Positions 26,966 through 35,315 of a DNA stretch of 64,000 nucleotides are shown here, piece after piece. The stretch comes from Sphingomonas montanisoli (lineage in GTDB: Bacteria > Pseudomonadota > Alphaproteobacteria > Sphingomonadales > Sphingomonadaceae): positions 124,001 to 188,000 of the forward strand of contig NZ_VTOU01000005.1 of NCBI RefSeq assembly GCF_008274695.1. The letters are read 5' to 3'. The number at the start of each line of letters is the position of its first letter. The first letter of the stretch is position 1. The notes beneath the pieces were generated by a model. It made no database searches and was not told where the DNA came from. It was given only the letters and a program-made list of their open reading frames with translations. A program made the position numbers and the translations under genes.

Positions 26966-28120
26966 TCAGACCTTCAGGCCCGCCTCGCGCAGCAGCGCCT
27001 TGGCGATGATCGTCTGCTGGACCTGCGACGTGCCCTCGTAGATGCGCATCAGGCGGACGTCGCGATAGAAACGCTCGACCTTATATTCGGCCATATAGCC
27101 GGCGCCGCCGTGGATCTGCACAGCACGGTCCGCGACGCGGCCCAGCGCTTCCGATGCGAAATACTTCGTCGATGCGACGTCGGCCGAAACCTTCTCGCCC
27201 GCATCATACCGCTTGGCGACGTCCTGCGTCATCAGCCACGCGGCATAGGCCTCGGTGCGGCTGTCGGCGATCAGGCCCTGGATCAGCTGGAACTGGCCGA
27301 TCGCCTGCCCGAACTGCTTGCGCTCGACCGCGTAATTGACGCTTTCCTGCACCAGACGATCGCACATGCCGCTCGACAGCGCCGACAGGTGGATGCGGCC
27401 GCGATCGAGAACCTTCATCGCGGTCTTGAAGCCGCGCTCGGGCACGCCGCCGATGATGTTTTCGGCCGGGATGATCACGTCGTCGAGGATGACGTCGCAA
27501 GTCATCGTGCCCTTCTGGCCCATCTTCTTGTCGAGCTTACCGAAGCTGATGCCCTTCGTACCTGCCGGCAGGATGAAGGCGGTGACGCCGGCGGCGCCCT
27601 TCACGTCGGGCTGGCTGCGCGCCATCAGCGTGAACATGCCCGCGCGCGGCGCATTGGTGATGAAGCGCTTGGTGCCGTTGACGCGATAGACGTCGCCCTC
27701 GCGGATCGCGGTGGTGGTGATCGACGCGGCATCCGAACCAGCGTTGGGCTCGGTCAGCGCGAAGCTGGCAAACATGCCCTCGGCGAGCTTGGGCAGCCAT
27801 TCGCGCTTCTGCGCCTCGGTGCCATCCATGACGATGCCCTGGCTGCCGATGCCGACGGTGGTGCCGATGACCGAACGATAAGCAAAGCTGGTGCGGCCCA
27901 GTTCGTAGATGACCTGGATCTCTTCGGCCGAGGTGAGGCCCAGGCCACCATATTCTTCGGGCACGGTCAGGCCGAACAGGCCCAGATCGCGCATCTCGTT
28001 GATGATTTCCTGCGGCACCGCATCCTCATGCTCGACGCGATCCTCATTGGGGATCAGCCGTTCGTCGACAAAGCGGCGGACGGTTTCGCGGAGCATTGCA
28101 AAGGTTTCGGTGTCCATCAT
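26966..28120 (-). CDS. Acyl-CoA dehydrogenase, classical type
   Basis: 384 residues, standard short/medium-chain length. Motifs are LTEPNAGSDAAS, KRFITNAPRAGM, ERKQFGQAIGQFQLIQ and IHGGAGYMAEYKVER, with the catalytic Glu362 in RIYEGTSQVQQ. Unlike the tandem pairs in this window it has everything needed to act as a homotetramer. It is the first gene of the seven-gene operon and is read from the divergent promoter shared with the CoA-transferase at 28255. Substrate chain length cannot be judged from sequence alone. Confidence 0.92.
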   Translation of the reverse strand: MMDTETFAMLRETVRRFVDERLIPNEDRVEHEDAVPQEIINEMRDLGLFGLTVPEEYGGLGLTSAEEIQVIYELGRTSFAYRSVIGTTVGIGSQGIVMDGTEAQKREWLPKLAEGMFASFALTEPNAGSDAASITTTAIREGDVYRVNGTKRFITNAPRAGMFTLMARSQPDVKGAAGVTAFILPAGTKGISFGKLDKKMGQKGTMTCDVILDDVIIPAENIIGGVPERGFKTAMKVLDRGRIHLSALSSGMCDRLVQESVNYAVERKQFGQAIGQFQLIQGLIADSRTEAYAAWLMTQDVAKRYDAGEKVSADVASTKYFASEALGRVADRAVQIHGGAGYMAEYKVERFYRDVRLMRIYEGTSQVQQTIIAKALLREAGLKV

Positions 28121-28200
28121 CGATCCAGTCTATGGGTGAGCCGGGAGTCGGATGGCGCTTGTAAAGGCTCGAACCCGAAAGCCAAGTCCAATTCTGCATT

Positions 28201-28217
28201 GCGGAATTATATTCCGC
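28201..28217. promoter_or_regulatory. Perfect palindrome, probable IclR operator
   Basis: GCGGAAT-TAT-ATTCCGC is an exact inverted repeat in the 134-base divergent region between the dehydrogenase (start 28120) and CoA-transferase (start 28255). IclR-family sites are often short palindromes with GGAA/TTCC half-sites, and the IclR gene is second in the operon. An 8-base direct repeat, CTGAATAA, follows at 28217-28224 and 28234-28241. Confidence 0.6.
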
Positions 28218-28254
28218 TGAATAAAAGAACTACCTGAATAACAGGAGAGCGATC

Positions 28255-29439
28255 GTGGCGGGGGTTTTGGACGGCATCCGGGTACTCGATTTCGGCCGTT
28301 ATGTCGCCGGCCCTTATGGCGCGACCGTGCTCGCCGATTTCGGCGCCGACGTGATCCGGGTCGAGCGTCGCCAGGGCGGCGAGGACCGGCTTGTCGCCCC
28401 CATCACCGACGATGGCGAAGGATCGATCTTCCTCCAGATGAGCCGCAACAAACGCTCGGTCGCGATCGACACGCGCACGCCGGAATCGAAAGAGGTTCTA
28501 CGCCGCCTGATCGAAAGCGCCGACGTGGTGATGGCGAACGTCCCCGACAGCGCGCTCGCCGGCATGGGCATCGATTATGAGACGCTGAAAAGCATCAAGC
28601 CCGACATCATCCTGTCGAACGTCTCATCCTTCGGCCCCATCGGCCCGTGGAAGGACAAGGGCGGCTTCGACTCGGTCGGCCAGGCGATGAGCGGTGGCGT
28701 GCATCTGACCGGCACGGCCGACCAGCCCTACCGCACCCCGATCAGCTGGGTCGATCACGCGACCGGCCTCTACGCCGCGATCGGCGTGATGATGGCCTTG
28801 TGGGAGCGCAACAAATCGGGGCGCGGGCAGCAGATCGACGGCAGCCTGCTTGGATCGGCGGTGTCGTTCTCGACCACCTATCTCGTCGAGCAGGCGGCGC
28901 TGGGCATCGATCGCACCGCGATCGGCAACCGCAGCTTTATCAACGGCCCGACCGACATCTACAAGACGACCGACGGCTGGATCGTCACGCAGGTCGTCTC
29001 CAACCCGCTGTTCAAGCGGTGGACCAAGCTGATGGGTGAGCCCGAATGGCTCGACGATCCGCGCTTCGCGAGCGACGGCACCCGCGGCGACAATGGCGAT
29101 GTGCTGTCCGAACGCATGGGCCGATGGTGCGCCGAACGTACCAGCGACCAGGCGATCGGCGAACTCGGCGCCGCCGGCATCCCCGCCGCCCCGGTCCTGT
29201 CGCCGCGCGAAGTGCTGGATCATCCGCAGGTCGAGGCGATGGGGATGAAGCAGCACGTGCCCTATCCCGGCCTCGCCGACGGCGCGACCCTGTTCCGCAT
29301 GCCGGTGAACCTGAGCGAAACCCCCGCCGACATCCGCACACCCCCGCCGACCCTGGGCCAGCACACAAGCGACGTGCTGACGGAGCTGGGCTTTTCGGCG
29401 GACGAGGTCGCAGCGCTGAAGGCGAGCGAGACGATCTGA
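28255..29439 (+). CDS. Class III (CaiB/BaiF) CoA-transferase
   Basis: 394 residues from a GTG preceded by ACAGGAGAGC. The family opening is LDGIRVLDFGRYVAGPYGATVLADFGADVIRVE, and the catalytic Asp is in PISWVDHATGLYAAIGVMMAL. Typical Gly-rich GRGQQIDGSLLGSA follows. It probably activates a carboxylic acid using a donor such as succinyl-CoA. Being divergent from the PaaF/PaaH/Mcd-like operon and sharing its operator, it likely feeds that pathway. It differs clearly from the CoA-transferase at 22640, so the two should have different substrates. Confidence 0.9.
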   Translation: MAGVLDGIRVLDFGRYVAGPYGATVLADFGADVIRVERRQGGEDRLVAPITDDGEGSIFLQMSRNKRSVAIDTRTPESKEVLRRLIESADVVMANVPDSALAGMGIDYETLKSIKPDIILSNVSSFGPIGPWKDKGGFDSVGQAMSGGVHLTGTADQPYRTPISWVDHATGLYAAIGVMMALWERNKSGRGQQIDGSLLGSAVSFSTTYLVEQAALGIDRTAIGNRSFINGPTDIYKTTDGWIVTQVVSNPLFKRWTKLMGEPEWLDDPRFASDGTRGDNGDVLSERMGRWCAERTSDQAIGELGAAGIPAAPVLSPREVLDHPQVEAMGMKQHVPYPGLADGATLFRMPVNLSETPADIRTPPPTLGQHTSDVLTELGFSADEVAALKASETI

Positions 29440-29444
29440 CGACT

Positions 29445-29472
29445 CGTGGCCCCGGCCTGCGCCGGGGCCACG
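29445..29472. terminator. Long hairpin between convergent genes
   Basis: CGTGGCCCCGGC (29445-29456) and its exact complement (29461-29472) with a 4-base loop form a 12-bp stem, extended by one T-A pair. It separates the convergent CoA-transferase and CitE-like genes. No T-run is present on either strand. Confidence 0.7.
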
Positions 29473-29474
29473 AA

Positions 29475-30305
29475 TCAGCCCGCCGCCGCGAGCGTCGCCT
29501 GCGCCAGCTTCAGGTGCGGCATGTCGATCATGCGCCCATCCAATCGCAGCGCGCCCACGCCGGGATTGGCGTCGAACGCCGCGACGATCGCCTTGGCGTG
29601 CTCGATCTCGGCCTCGCTCGGCGTGAAGGCGGCGTTGATGACCGGGATCTGCGATGGATGAATCGCCAGCATCCCCTGGAATCCGTCGCGGCGCGCGCGG
29701 CCGGCATAGGCCGTCAGCCCGTCGAGATCGGTGAACGCCGGATAGACCGTGTCGACCGGCTTAACCCCCGCGCCATGCGCCGCGAACAGCGTGAGCGATC
29801 GGATCAACTGGAAGGGCGGCGTGTGGATACCGTCCTCGCGGTTCGCCGTCGCGCCGACGCCGACCGCCATGTCCTCGCCGCCCCAGCTCAGGCCGATCAG
29901 CAGATCCTTGAACAGCGCATAATCGCCCAAAGTGAAGACCGCAGCGGGCGTCTCGCAGGTGATCAGCAGCGCCTTCTTGTTCATCCGGCGCAGATAGGGC
30001 GCGATGATGTCCATCGTCACCCGCCCCTCGGCCTTGGGCACCATGATGGCGTCGGCGTCGGCCGCTGCCGCCATATCCTCCTCAACCATGCCCAGATCGA
30101 CCGGGTTGATGCGGACGAACAGAGGCACCGGACGATCGGTCTTCGCCTTCAGAAATTCGGCGACCATGCCGCGCGCGGCGGGCTTGCTGTCCGGGGCGAC
30201 CGCATCCTCGAGATCGAGGATCAGTGCGTCGGCGCCGACGCCCAACGCCTTTTCCATCCGGTCGGGCCGGTCCCCCGGCACGAACAGCATCGAACGCAGG
30301 CGCAT
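29475..30305 (-). CDS. CitE-like lyase (HpcH/HpaI family), candidate citramalyl-CoA lyase
   Basis: 276 residues. RSMLFVPGDRPDRMEKA at the N-terminus, DLEDAVAP, VRINP, ETPAAVF, WGGEDMAVGVG and MLAIHPSQI are the ordered motifs of CitE-like proteins, covering the Mg-binding Glu/Asp and CoA-contact residues. There is no CitD or CitF nearby, so it is not part of a citrate lyase complex; stand-alone homologues cleave malyl-CoA, methylmalyl-CoA or citramalyl-CoA. With the Mcd-like and hydratase genes, citramalyl-CoA to acetyl-CoA plus pyruvate is an attractive reading. It is followed on the same strand by a hydrolase gene upstream. Confidence 0.82.
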   Translation of the reverse strand: MRLRSMLFVPGDRPDRMEKALGVGADALILDLEDAVAPDSKPAARGMVAEFLKAKTDRPVPLFVRINPVDLGMVEEDMAAAADADAIMVPKAEGRVTMDIIAPYLRRMNKKALLITCETPAAVFTLGDYALFKDLLIGLSWGGEDMAVGVGATANREDGIHTPPFQLIRSLTLFAAHGAGVKPVDTVYPAFTDLDGLTAYAGRARRDGFQGMLAIHPSQIPVINAAFTPSEAEIEHAKAIVAAFDANPGVGALRLDGRMIDMPHLKLAQATLAAAG

Positions 30306-30322
30306 GTGAAATCCCTTCGAAA

Positions 30323-31165
30323 TCAGGCCGGATAGACGCGGGACAGGAACTCTATGGTCGCGCCCGCGAAGTCGGTGTTGGCGTCTCCGGCGACCATATG
30401 CCGCGCGCCGCTCACCTCGACAATCTCCGCTGTGGGGACGAGGCGACGAAACTGTTCGACGCCTTCGTCCGACACGATCTCGCTATCCGATCCGCGCACC
30501 ATCAATGTGGGCACGTCGATGGCGCGTGCGGCATCGTCGAGCCGCGCCTGCATCGCATCGATATCCGGGCGGTGGCCCGGCCGCGGATTGATGAACGCAG
30601 GATCCCAGTGCCACACCAGCCGCCCGTCCTCGCGTTCGCGCAGGTTCCGACGCAGCCCCTCGACGCTCTTGGGCCGCGGCCGGTGCGGCAGGTAGCGCGA
30701 CACCGCGTCGGCCGCCTCCTCGACCGTCGCAAAGCCTTCGGGATTCGCGCCCATGAAGCCCTGGATCGCCGATCCGCCCTCGCGCTTGATGTGCGGGGTG
30801 ATGTCGACGAGGACGAGCGCGGAGGCGATCGCATGAGCCGCCTCCCCGATCGCCACCATCGACGTCAGCCCGCCCAGCGACGCGCCGATCAAGGCGGGCC
30901 GCCCCTCGACCTGATCGAGCACCGCCCGCAGATCGCCGACGAACACGTCCATTCCATAGCCCTCGGGTGACCACGCGCTTTCGCCGTGGCCCCGCGCGTC
31001 GAGCGTGATCGCGCGGTAGCCCTGGTCGGCGAACATCGCGGCGGTGCGCCACCACGAACCGCGGGTCTGCCCCGCGCCGTGAAGCATCACCACCGGCCTG
31101 CCCGTGCCCACGATGTCGGCGGCGATTTTCGCGCCACCGACACCTTCGAAGTTATGGACCGCCAT
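30323..31165 (-). CDS. Alpha/beta hydrolase
   Basis: 280 residues. The fold signature is VVMLHGAGQTRGSW, followed by LDARGHGES and the nucleophile elbow GASLGG with Ser96; the acid is probably the Asp in MVRGSDSEIVSD and the base His in SGARHMVAG. Family members include carboxylesterases and C-C hydrolases such as MhpC. It lies 17 bases before the CitE-like gene and 18 bases after the thiolase, so a thiolase-hydrolase-lyase operon is likely. A TAGAG-TTAG-CTCTA inverted repeat touches its start codon. Confidence 0.85.
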   Translation of the reverse strand: MAVHNFEGVGGAKIAADIVGTGRPVVMLHGAGQTRGSWWRTAAMFADQGYRAITLDARGHGESAWSPEGYGMDVFVGDLRAVLDQVEGRPALIGASLGGLTSMVAIGEAAHAIASALVLVDITPHIKREGGSAIQGFMGANPEGFATVEEAADAVSRYLPHRPRPKSVEGLRRNLREREDGRLVWHWDPAFINPRPGHRPDIDAMQARLDDAARAIDVPTLMVRGSDSEIVSDEGVEQFRRLVPTAEIVEVSGARHMVAGDANTDFAGATIEFLSRVYPA

Positions 31166-31178
31166 AGAGTTAGCTCTA
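31165..31178. promoter_or_regulatory. Recurrent motif copy with perfect TAGAG/CTCTA arms
   Basis: TAGAG-TTAG-CTCTA directly abuts the start codon of the hydrolase gene. Over 18 positions it matches the motif upstream of the thiolase (32418-32437, minus strand) at 16. Because it overlaps the ribosome-binding region, it may control translation or be the operator of an internal promoter. Confidence 0.4.
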
Positions 31179-31183
31179 ATCCC

Positions 31184-32398
31184 TTACTCGGCCCGCTCGA
31201 AGATTGCAGCGAGGCCCTGCCCACCGCCGATGCACATCGTTTCGAGGCCATAGCGCGAATTGCGACGCTTCATCTCGCGCAGCAAGGTCGCGAGAATGCG
31301 GCCGCCGGTCGCGCCGACCGGGTGGCCCAGCGAGATACCCGAACCGTTGACGTTGAAACGATCGAAGTCCGACTTGGCGAAACTCCAGTCGCGCGTGCAG
31401 GCCAGCACCTGCGAAGCGAAGGCTTCGTTGAGTTCGATCAGGTCGAGGTCGCTCAGCTTCAACCCCGCATTGTCGAGCGCCTTCTGCGTCGCCGGCACCG
31501 GGCCGATGCCCATCCGGCTCGGCTCGACGCCCGCAATGCCCCACGACACCAGCTTGCCGAACACCTTGAGGCCGTACTTGTCGACCGCCTCGCGCGACGC
31601 GACGATCGCGACCGACGCGCCGTCATTCTGGCCCGACGCATTGCCGGCGGTGACGGTGGCTTCGGGGTCCTTGGCGAGCATCGGCTTGAGCCGCGCCAGC
31701 GCCTCGACCGTGGTGTCGGCGCGGGGATGCTCGTCAGTGTCGATGACCACGTCGCCTTTCTTGGTCTTGAGCGTGATCGGTACGATCTCCTCGGCGAAGG
31801 CGCCCGACTGCTGCGCCTTGACCGCATTCTGGTGCGATCGCACCGCGAACTCATCCTGCTCCAGACGCGAGATCGCGTGATCCTTGCGCAGATTCTCGGC
31901 GGTTTCGATCATGCCGCCGGGCACCGGATAGTGGATGCCGCCCGCCGTCACGCGGCCACGGGCAAGCGCATCGTGGAAGACGGCGGCGCTGCCCTTGATG
32001 CCCCAACGCTGCTCGGTCGAATAGAAAGGCGCATTGCTCATCGATTCGGCGCCACCCGCCAGCACAACATCCGAAGCGCCGCTCGACACCTGCAGCGCGG
32101 CATAGATCAGCGCCTGCAGGCCCGAACCGCAGCGGCGATCGAGCTGGAGCCCGCCCACTGTGATCGGCAACCCGGCATCGAGCGCGACGACGCGGCCAAG
32201 CGCCGGCGCATCCATCGACGGATAGCATTGCGCGAACAGCACATCGTCGACCGCCTCACCCGGAAGCCCGGTCCGCTCCATCAGCGCCTTGACCACCGCA
32301 GCACCCAGAAAATGCGCGCTGACGTCCTTGTACATGCCGCCGAAGCGACCGACCGGCGTGCGCAGCGGTTCGCAGATGAAGGCTTCTCTGAACTGCAT
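31184..32398 (-). CDS. Thiolase, beta-ketoadipyl-CoA thiolase-like
   Basis: 404 residues with Cys90 (DRRCGSG), His359 (GHPVGATGG) and Cys389 (MCIGGGQG). The N-terminus, FREAFICEPLRTPVGRFGG, resembles PcaF/PaaJ, which cleave 3-oxoadipyl-CoA to succinyl-CoA and acetyl-CoA. That would complete the PaaF/PaaH-like route encoded nearby. It is divergent from the crotonase at 32480, and the 81-base spacer contains two possible operators. A broader acyl-CoA range is equally possible. Confidence 0.88.
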   Translation of the reverse strand: MQFREAFICEPLRTPVGRFGGMYKDVSAHFLGAAVVKALMERTGLPGEAVDDVLFAQCYPSMDAPALGRVVALDAGLPITVGGLQLDRRCGSGLQALIYAALQVSSGASDVVLAGGAESMSNAPFYSTEQRWGIKGSAAVFHDALARGRVTAGGIHYPVPGGMIETAENLRKDHAISRLEQDEFAVRSHQNAVKAQQSGAFAEEIVPITLKTKKGDVVIDTDEHPRADTTVEALARLKPMLAKDPEATVTAGNASGQNDGASVAIVASREAVDKYGLKVFGKLVSWGIAGVEPSRMGIGPVPATQKALDNAGLKLSDLDLIELNEAFASQVLACTRDWSFAKSDFDRFNVNGSGISLGHPVGATGGRILATLLREMKRRNSRYGLETMCIGGGQGLAAIFERAE

Positions 32399-32417
32399 CG
32401 TGAATCTCTTCCCTTCC

Positions 32418-32437
32418 GATTTGAGATAACTCTATAT
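32418..32437 (-). promoter_or_regulatory. Recurrent motif AGAGTTATCTCAAAT
   Basis: On the minus strand the site reads ATATAGAGTTATCTCAAATC. It is 14/15 identical in its core to the site at 41784-41798 and similar to the one at 31164-31181. It lies 20-40 bases before the thiolase ATG. Confidence 0.5.
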
Positions 32438-32443
32438 ACGAAA

Positions 32444-32463
32444 CCAACTCGCGGAAAAGTTGG
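32444..32463. promoter_or_regulatory. Inverted repeat CCAACT-N8-AGTTGG
   Basis: A perfect 6-bp inverted repeat lies just before the ribosome site of the crotonase gene (TAGGAGAG) and 46 bases from the thiolase start. Its size suits a TetR- or GntR-type dimer. No second copy was noticed. Confidence 0.4.
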
Positions 32464-32479
32464 ATATAGGAGAGCGTGC

Positions 32480-33286
32480 TTGGCCGACGTTTTGATCGAG
32501 ACGGTCGAGGATCGCGTGGCGACCCTCACGCTCAACCGGCCCGACAGCCTCAATGCGCTCGACACTGGGCTGATGCGCGAATTGCTCGCCGCCGTCCGGC
32601 GCGTGAGTGAAGACGACAAGATCGGTGCCGTGGTGCTGACCGGCGCGGGCAAGGGCTTCTGCGCGGGCGGCGACGTCAAGGCGATCGGCAAGGCCTCGGC
32701 GGATCGTGTCGCGGGCACCGCACCGAAGGTTTCGACCACCGAAAGCCGGGTGCGCTGGCTGCGTCGCTCGGTCGAGGCGTCGCGCATCCTCCACGAAATG
32801 CCCAAGCCGACGATCGCGATGATCAACGGCGCGTGCGCGGGCGCGGGCCTCAGCCTGGCCGCCGCGTGCGATTTCCGCTTCGCCGGCACCGGCGCCAAGT
32901 TCCGCGCCGCCTTCACCACCGGCGGCATGCCGGGCGATTATGGCGGCAGTTGGCTGTGGACCCACATTCTCGGTCCCTCCAAGGCGCGCCAGCTTTACCT
33001 GATCGATGAGAAGCGCAGCGCCGAACAGGCGCTCGGCTTCGGGCTGGTCGATCGGGTTTACGACGATGCGGAACTGGTCGAGCAGACGATGGCGGTCGCC
33101 CGCATATTGGCGGCATTGCCGGGGCAAGGCGTGGCTTATGCCAAGGCCAATCTCAACGCGGCGCTGACCGAAGGTTTCGCCGCCTCGCTCGATCGGGAGT
33201 CGCTCAACATGATGCTCGCGCGCAACGCGCTGGTGGAGGCCCGCAAGGCCGCAGAAGCCGCCAAGGCTGCGGAGGCGTCGGCGTGA
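32480..33286 (+). CDS. Crotonase-fold protein (enoyl-CoA hydratase/isomerase family)
   Basis: 268 residues from a TTG start preceded by AGGAGAG; the frame stays open far upstream but without family similarity. Family motifs are LNRPDSLNAL, GKGFCAGGD and INGACAGAGLSLAAACD. The first catalytic Glu is replaced by Ser in AGAGLSLAAACD, and the second region reads AAFTTGGMPGDYGG without Glu, so plain hydration is doubtful. Isomerase, C-C hydrolase or hydratase with a different base (the Asp in PGDYGG) are options. Its stop overlaps the GTG of the CoA ligase gene that follows. Confidence 0.82.
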   Translation: MADVLIETVEDRVATLTLNRPDSLNALDTGLMRELLAAVRRVSEDDKIGAVVLTGAGKGFCAGGDVKAIGKASADRVAGTAPKVSTTESRVRWLRRSVEASRILHEMPKPTIAMINGACAGAGLSLAAACDFRFAGTGAKFRAAFTTGGMPGDYGGSWLWTHILGPSKARQLYLIDEKRSAEQALGFGLVDRVYDDAELVEQTMAVARILAALPGQGVAYAKANLNAALTEGFAASLDRESLNMMLARNALVEARKAAEAAKAAEASA

Positions 33287-34827
33287 GCAAAGCCATGACG
33301 ATCCCGCACGCCGCGCTCGAAGCGGCGGCGATCTGGCCCGACGTGATGGGCGTGATCGACAATGACAAGCGCCTGACCTTCGCCGAACTTGCGCAGGCCA
33401 TGAAGCAGGCGGCGGGCGCCTTCGTCGCGGCGGGGCTCCAGCCCGGTGAACGCGTCGCGATCTGGGCGTCCAACTCGCTCGAATGGATCGTCGCCTGCCT
33501 CGGCCTGCAGGCGGCGGGCGGTGTGCTGGTGCCGCTCAACACGCGCTTCCGGGGCGCCGAGGTCGACTATATCCTGCGCCGTTCGAACACCGTCATGGCG
33601 GTCGCGGCCACCGAGTTTCTCGACACCCGCTATGCCGAGGTGATCGAGGGCCTTGCCATCCCGCACATGCGGCGCGTGATCCACATCGGCGCGGACGATC
33701 CGAAAGGCTGGGATGCGTTCCTGGCCGAAGCCACCCCCGCCAGCATTGCCGAGGGCGAGGCGCGCACCGCCGCGCTGACCGGCGATACGGTGTGCGACAT
33801 CATGTTCACCAGCGGCACGACCGGCGATCCCAAGGGCGTGCTGGCGACGCACGCACAGGTTGTCGAGACCGCGCGCCTGTGGGCGAAGGCGACCACGCTG
33901 ACGGCGGGCGATCGCTTCATGGTTCTGTGGCCCTTCTTCCACTGCTCGGGCTACAAGGCGGCCTGGGTCGTCTGCCTCACGGTCGGCGCGGGGATCGTAC
34001 CCGAAGCGACGCTCGACGTGCCGAGCCTCGTCGACAAGGTCGAGCGCGAGCAGGTGACGTTCCTGCCCGGCCCCCCCACCCTCTTCACCACGCTGCTCAA
34101 CGCGAAGGAATTCGATCCGAAGCGCGTCGCCTCGATCCGTGTCGCGGTGACGGGCGCCGCCTCGGTCGCGCCGTCGATGATCACCGCGATGAACGAGGTG
34201 CTGGGCATCCCGACCGTGCTGACCGGCTACGGCCTGACCGAGTGCAACGGCACCGCGACCATGTCGAAGGCCGGCGATCCGCCCGAAACGATCGTCAATT
34301 CGTGCGGCAGTGCGATCGACGGGATCGAGCTCAAGATCATCGATGCCGACGGCAACCCCCTTCCCCCGGGTGAGGCGGGCGAGGTGATGATCCGCGGCAT
34401 GAACGTGATGCTCGGCTATCTCGACGATCCCAAGGCGACCGAGGAGGCGATCGATCCCGACGGTTGGCTCCATTCGGGCGACATCGGCATCCTCGACGAA
34501 GCCGGCTATCTGCGCATCACCGATCGCAAGAAGGACATCTTCATCGTCGGCGGGTTCAACTGCTACCCCGCCGAGATCGAGAAGATGCTGCTCGCGCATC
34601 CCGCGATCCTGCAGGTCGCCGTCACCGGCATTCCCGACGAGCGCATGGGCGAGGTCGGCCGTGCCTTCGTCGTTCTCAAGCCAGGCACTGAACTGGACGA
34701 AAAGACGCTGATCGCGTGGAGCCGCGAGCATATGGCGAACTTCAAGGTGCCCCGCTCGGTCATATTCTCGGATGAATTGCCAACCAATGCGACCGGCAAG
34801 GTGCAGAAGTTCAAGTTGCCGGCATGA
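33283..34827 (+). CDS. Acyl-CoA synthetase (AMP-forming)
   Basis: 514 residues. The phosphate loop is MFTSGTTGDPKGV, followed by TGYGLTECNG, HSGDIGILDEAGYLRITDRKKDIFIVGG and the C-terminal Lys in NATGKVQKFKL. It activates a carboxylic acid to acyl-CoA. The GTG start overlaps the preceding stop (GTGA), and its own stop overlaps the thioesterase-like gene (ATGA), so the three form one translationally coupled unit. Similar ligases (FadD3, FadD17, FadD19 types) serve steroid ring or side-chain catabolism in other bacteria, but that is only a family hint. Confidence 0.9.
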   Translation: MSKAMTIPHAALEAAAIWPDVMGVIDNDKRLTFAELAQAMKQAAGAFVAAGLQPGERVAIWASNSLEWIVACLGLQAAGGVLVPLNTRFRGAEVDYILRRSNTVMAVAATEFLDTRYAEVIEGLAIPHMRRVIHIGADDPKGWDAFLAEATPASIAEGEARTAALTGDTVCDIMFTSGTTGDPKGVLATHAQVVETARLWAKATTLTAGDRFMVLWPFFHCSGYKAAWVVCLTVGAGIVPEATLDVPSLVDKVEREQVTFLPGPPTLFTTLLNAKEFDPKRVASIRVAVTGAASVAPSMITAMNEVLGIPTVLTGYGLTECNGTATMSKAGDPPETIVNSCGSAIDGIELKIIDADGNPLPPGEAGEVMIRGMNVMLGYLDDPKATEEAIDPDGWLHSGDIGILDEAGYLRITDRKKDIFIVGGFNCYPAEIEKMLLAHPAILQVAVTGIPDERMGEVGRAFVVLKPGTELDEKTLIAWSREHMANFKVPRSVIFSDELPTNATGKVQKFKLPA

Positions 34828-35270
34828 GGCATATCGACGCGGCACCGACAGACGAGTTCGGCTGGGTGCCGCAGGATTTCACGCCACCGCACGGCTTCGT
34901 CCACCTGCCCGGCCCCGGCAAATTCATAGGCCGATCCGCCGATTATTTCATCCGGCGGCAGGATGACGGAAACCACTCGCTCGGCACGCTGATCTGCGAA
35001 GGCCAGTCGAACACGCAGGGGTTCGCGCATGGCGGCTTCCTGATGACCTTCGCCGATTTTGCGATGACGATCATCACGATGGGCATCACGATCAACCTGA
35101 CCGCCGACTTCATCCGCCCGGTGAAGGTCGGCGAATGGATCGAGGCGCAGGTCGTCACCCGCAAGCGCACCGCCAACCTGATCTTCGCCGACGCGATGGC
35201 CACCACCAACGGCCGCGAGGTTTTGCGTATGAGCGGGGTATTCAAGCCGGTTCCAAACAGAGCGCCATAA
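34824..35270 (+). CDS. PaaI-like hot-dog thioesterase
   Basis: 148 residues. The core LICEGQSNTQGFAHGGFLMTFADFAMTIIT contains the HGG-x-x-x-x-x-D pattern of the PaaI/acyl-CoA thioesterase subgroup, with Gly-Gly after His and the catalytic Asp on the long helix. INLTADFIRPVKVGEWIEA is the next conserved strand. It probably hydrolyses stalled acyl-CoA intermediates to recover CoA. It is coupled to the ligase gene by an ATGA overlap. Confidence 0.85.
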   Translation: MRHIDAAPTDEFGWVPQDFTPPHGFVHLPGPGKFIGRSADYFIRRQDDGNHSLGTLICEGQSNTQGFAHGGFLMTFADFAMTIITMGITINLTADFIRPVKVGEWIEAQVVTRKRTANLIFADAMATTNGREVLRMSGVFKPVPNRAP

Positions 35271-35315
35271 ACGACGGAAAACAGGCGCCATCCACAGATA
35301 TAAGCGGAGGATGCC

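Noticed and set aside
25529-28237. 902-residue plus-strand frame across the hydratase, IclR and dehydrogenase genes
   Set aside because: The opposite strand encodes three proteins with intact catalytic or DNA-binding motifs; the plus-strand product is compositionally biased and matches nothing.
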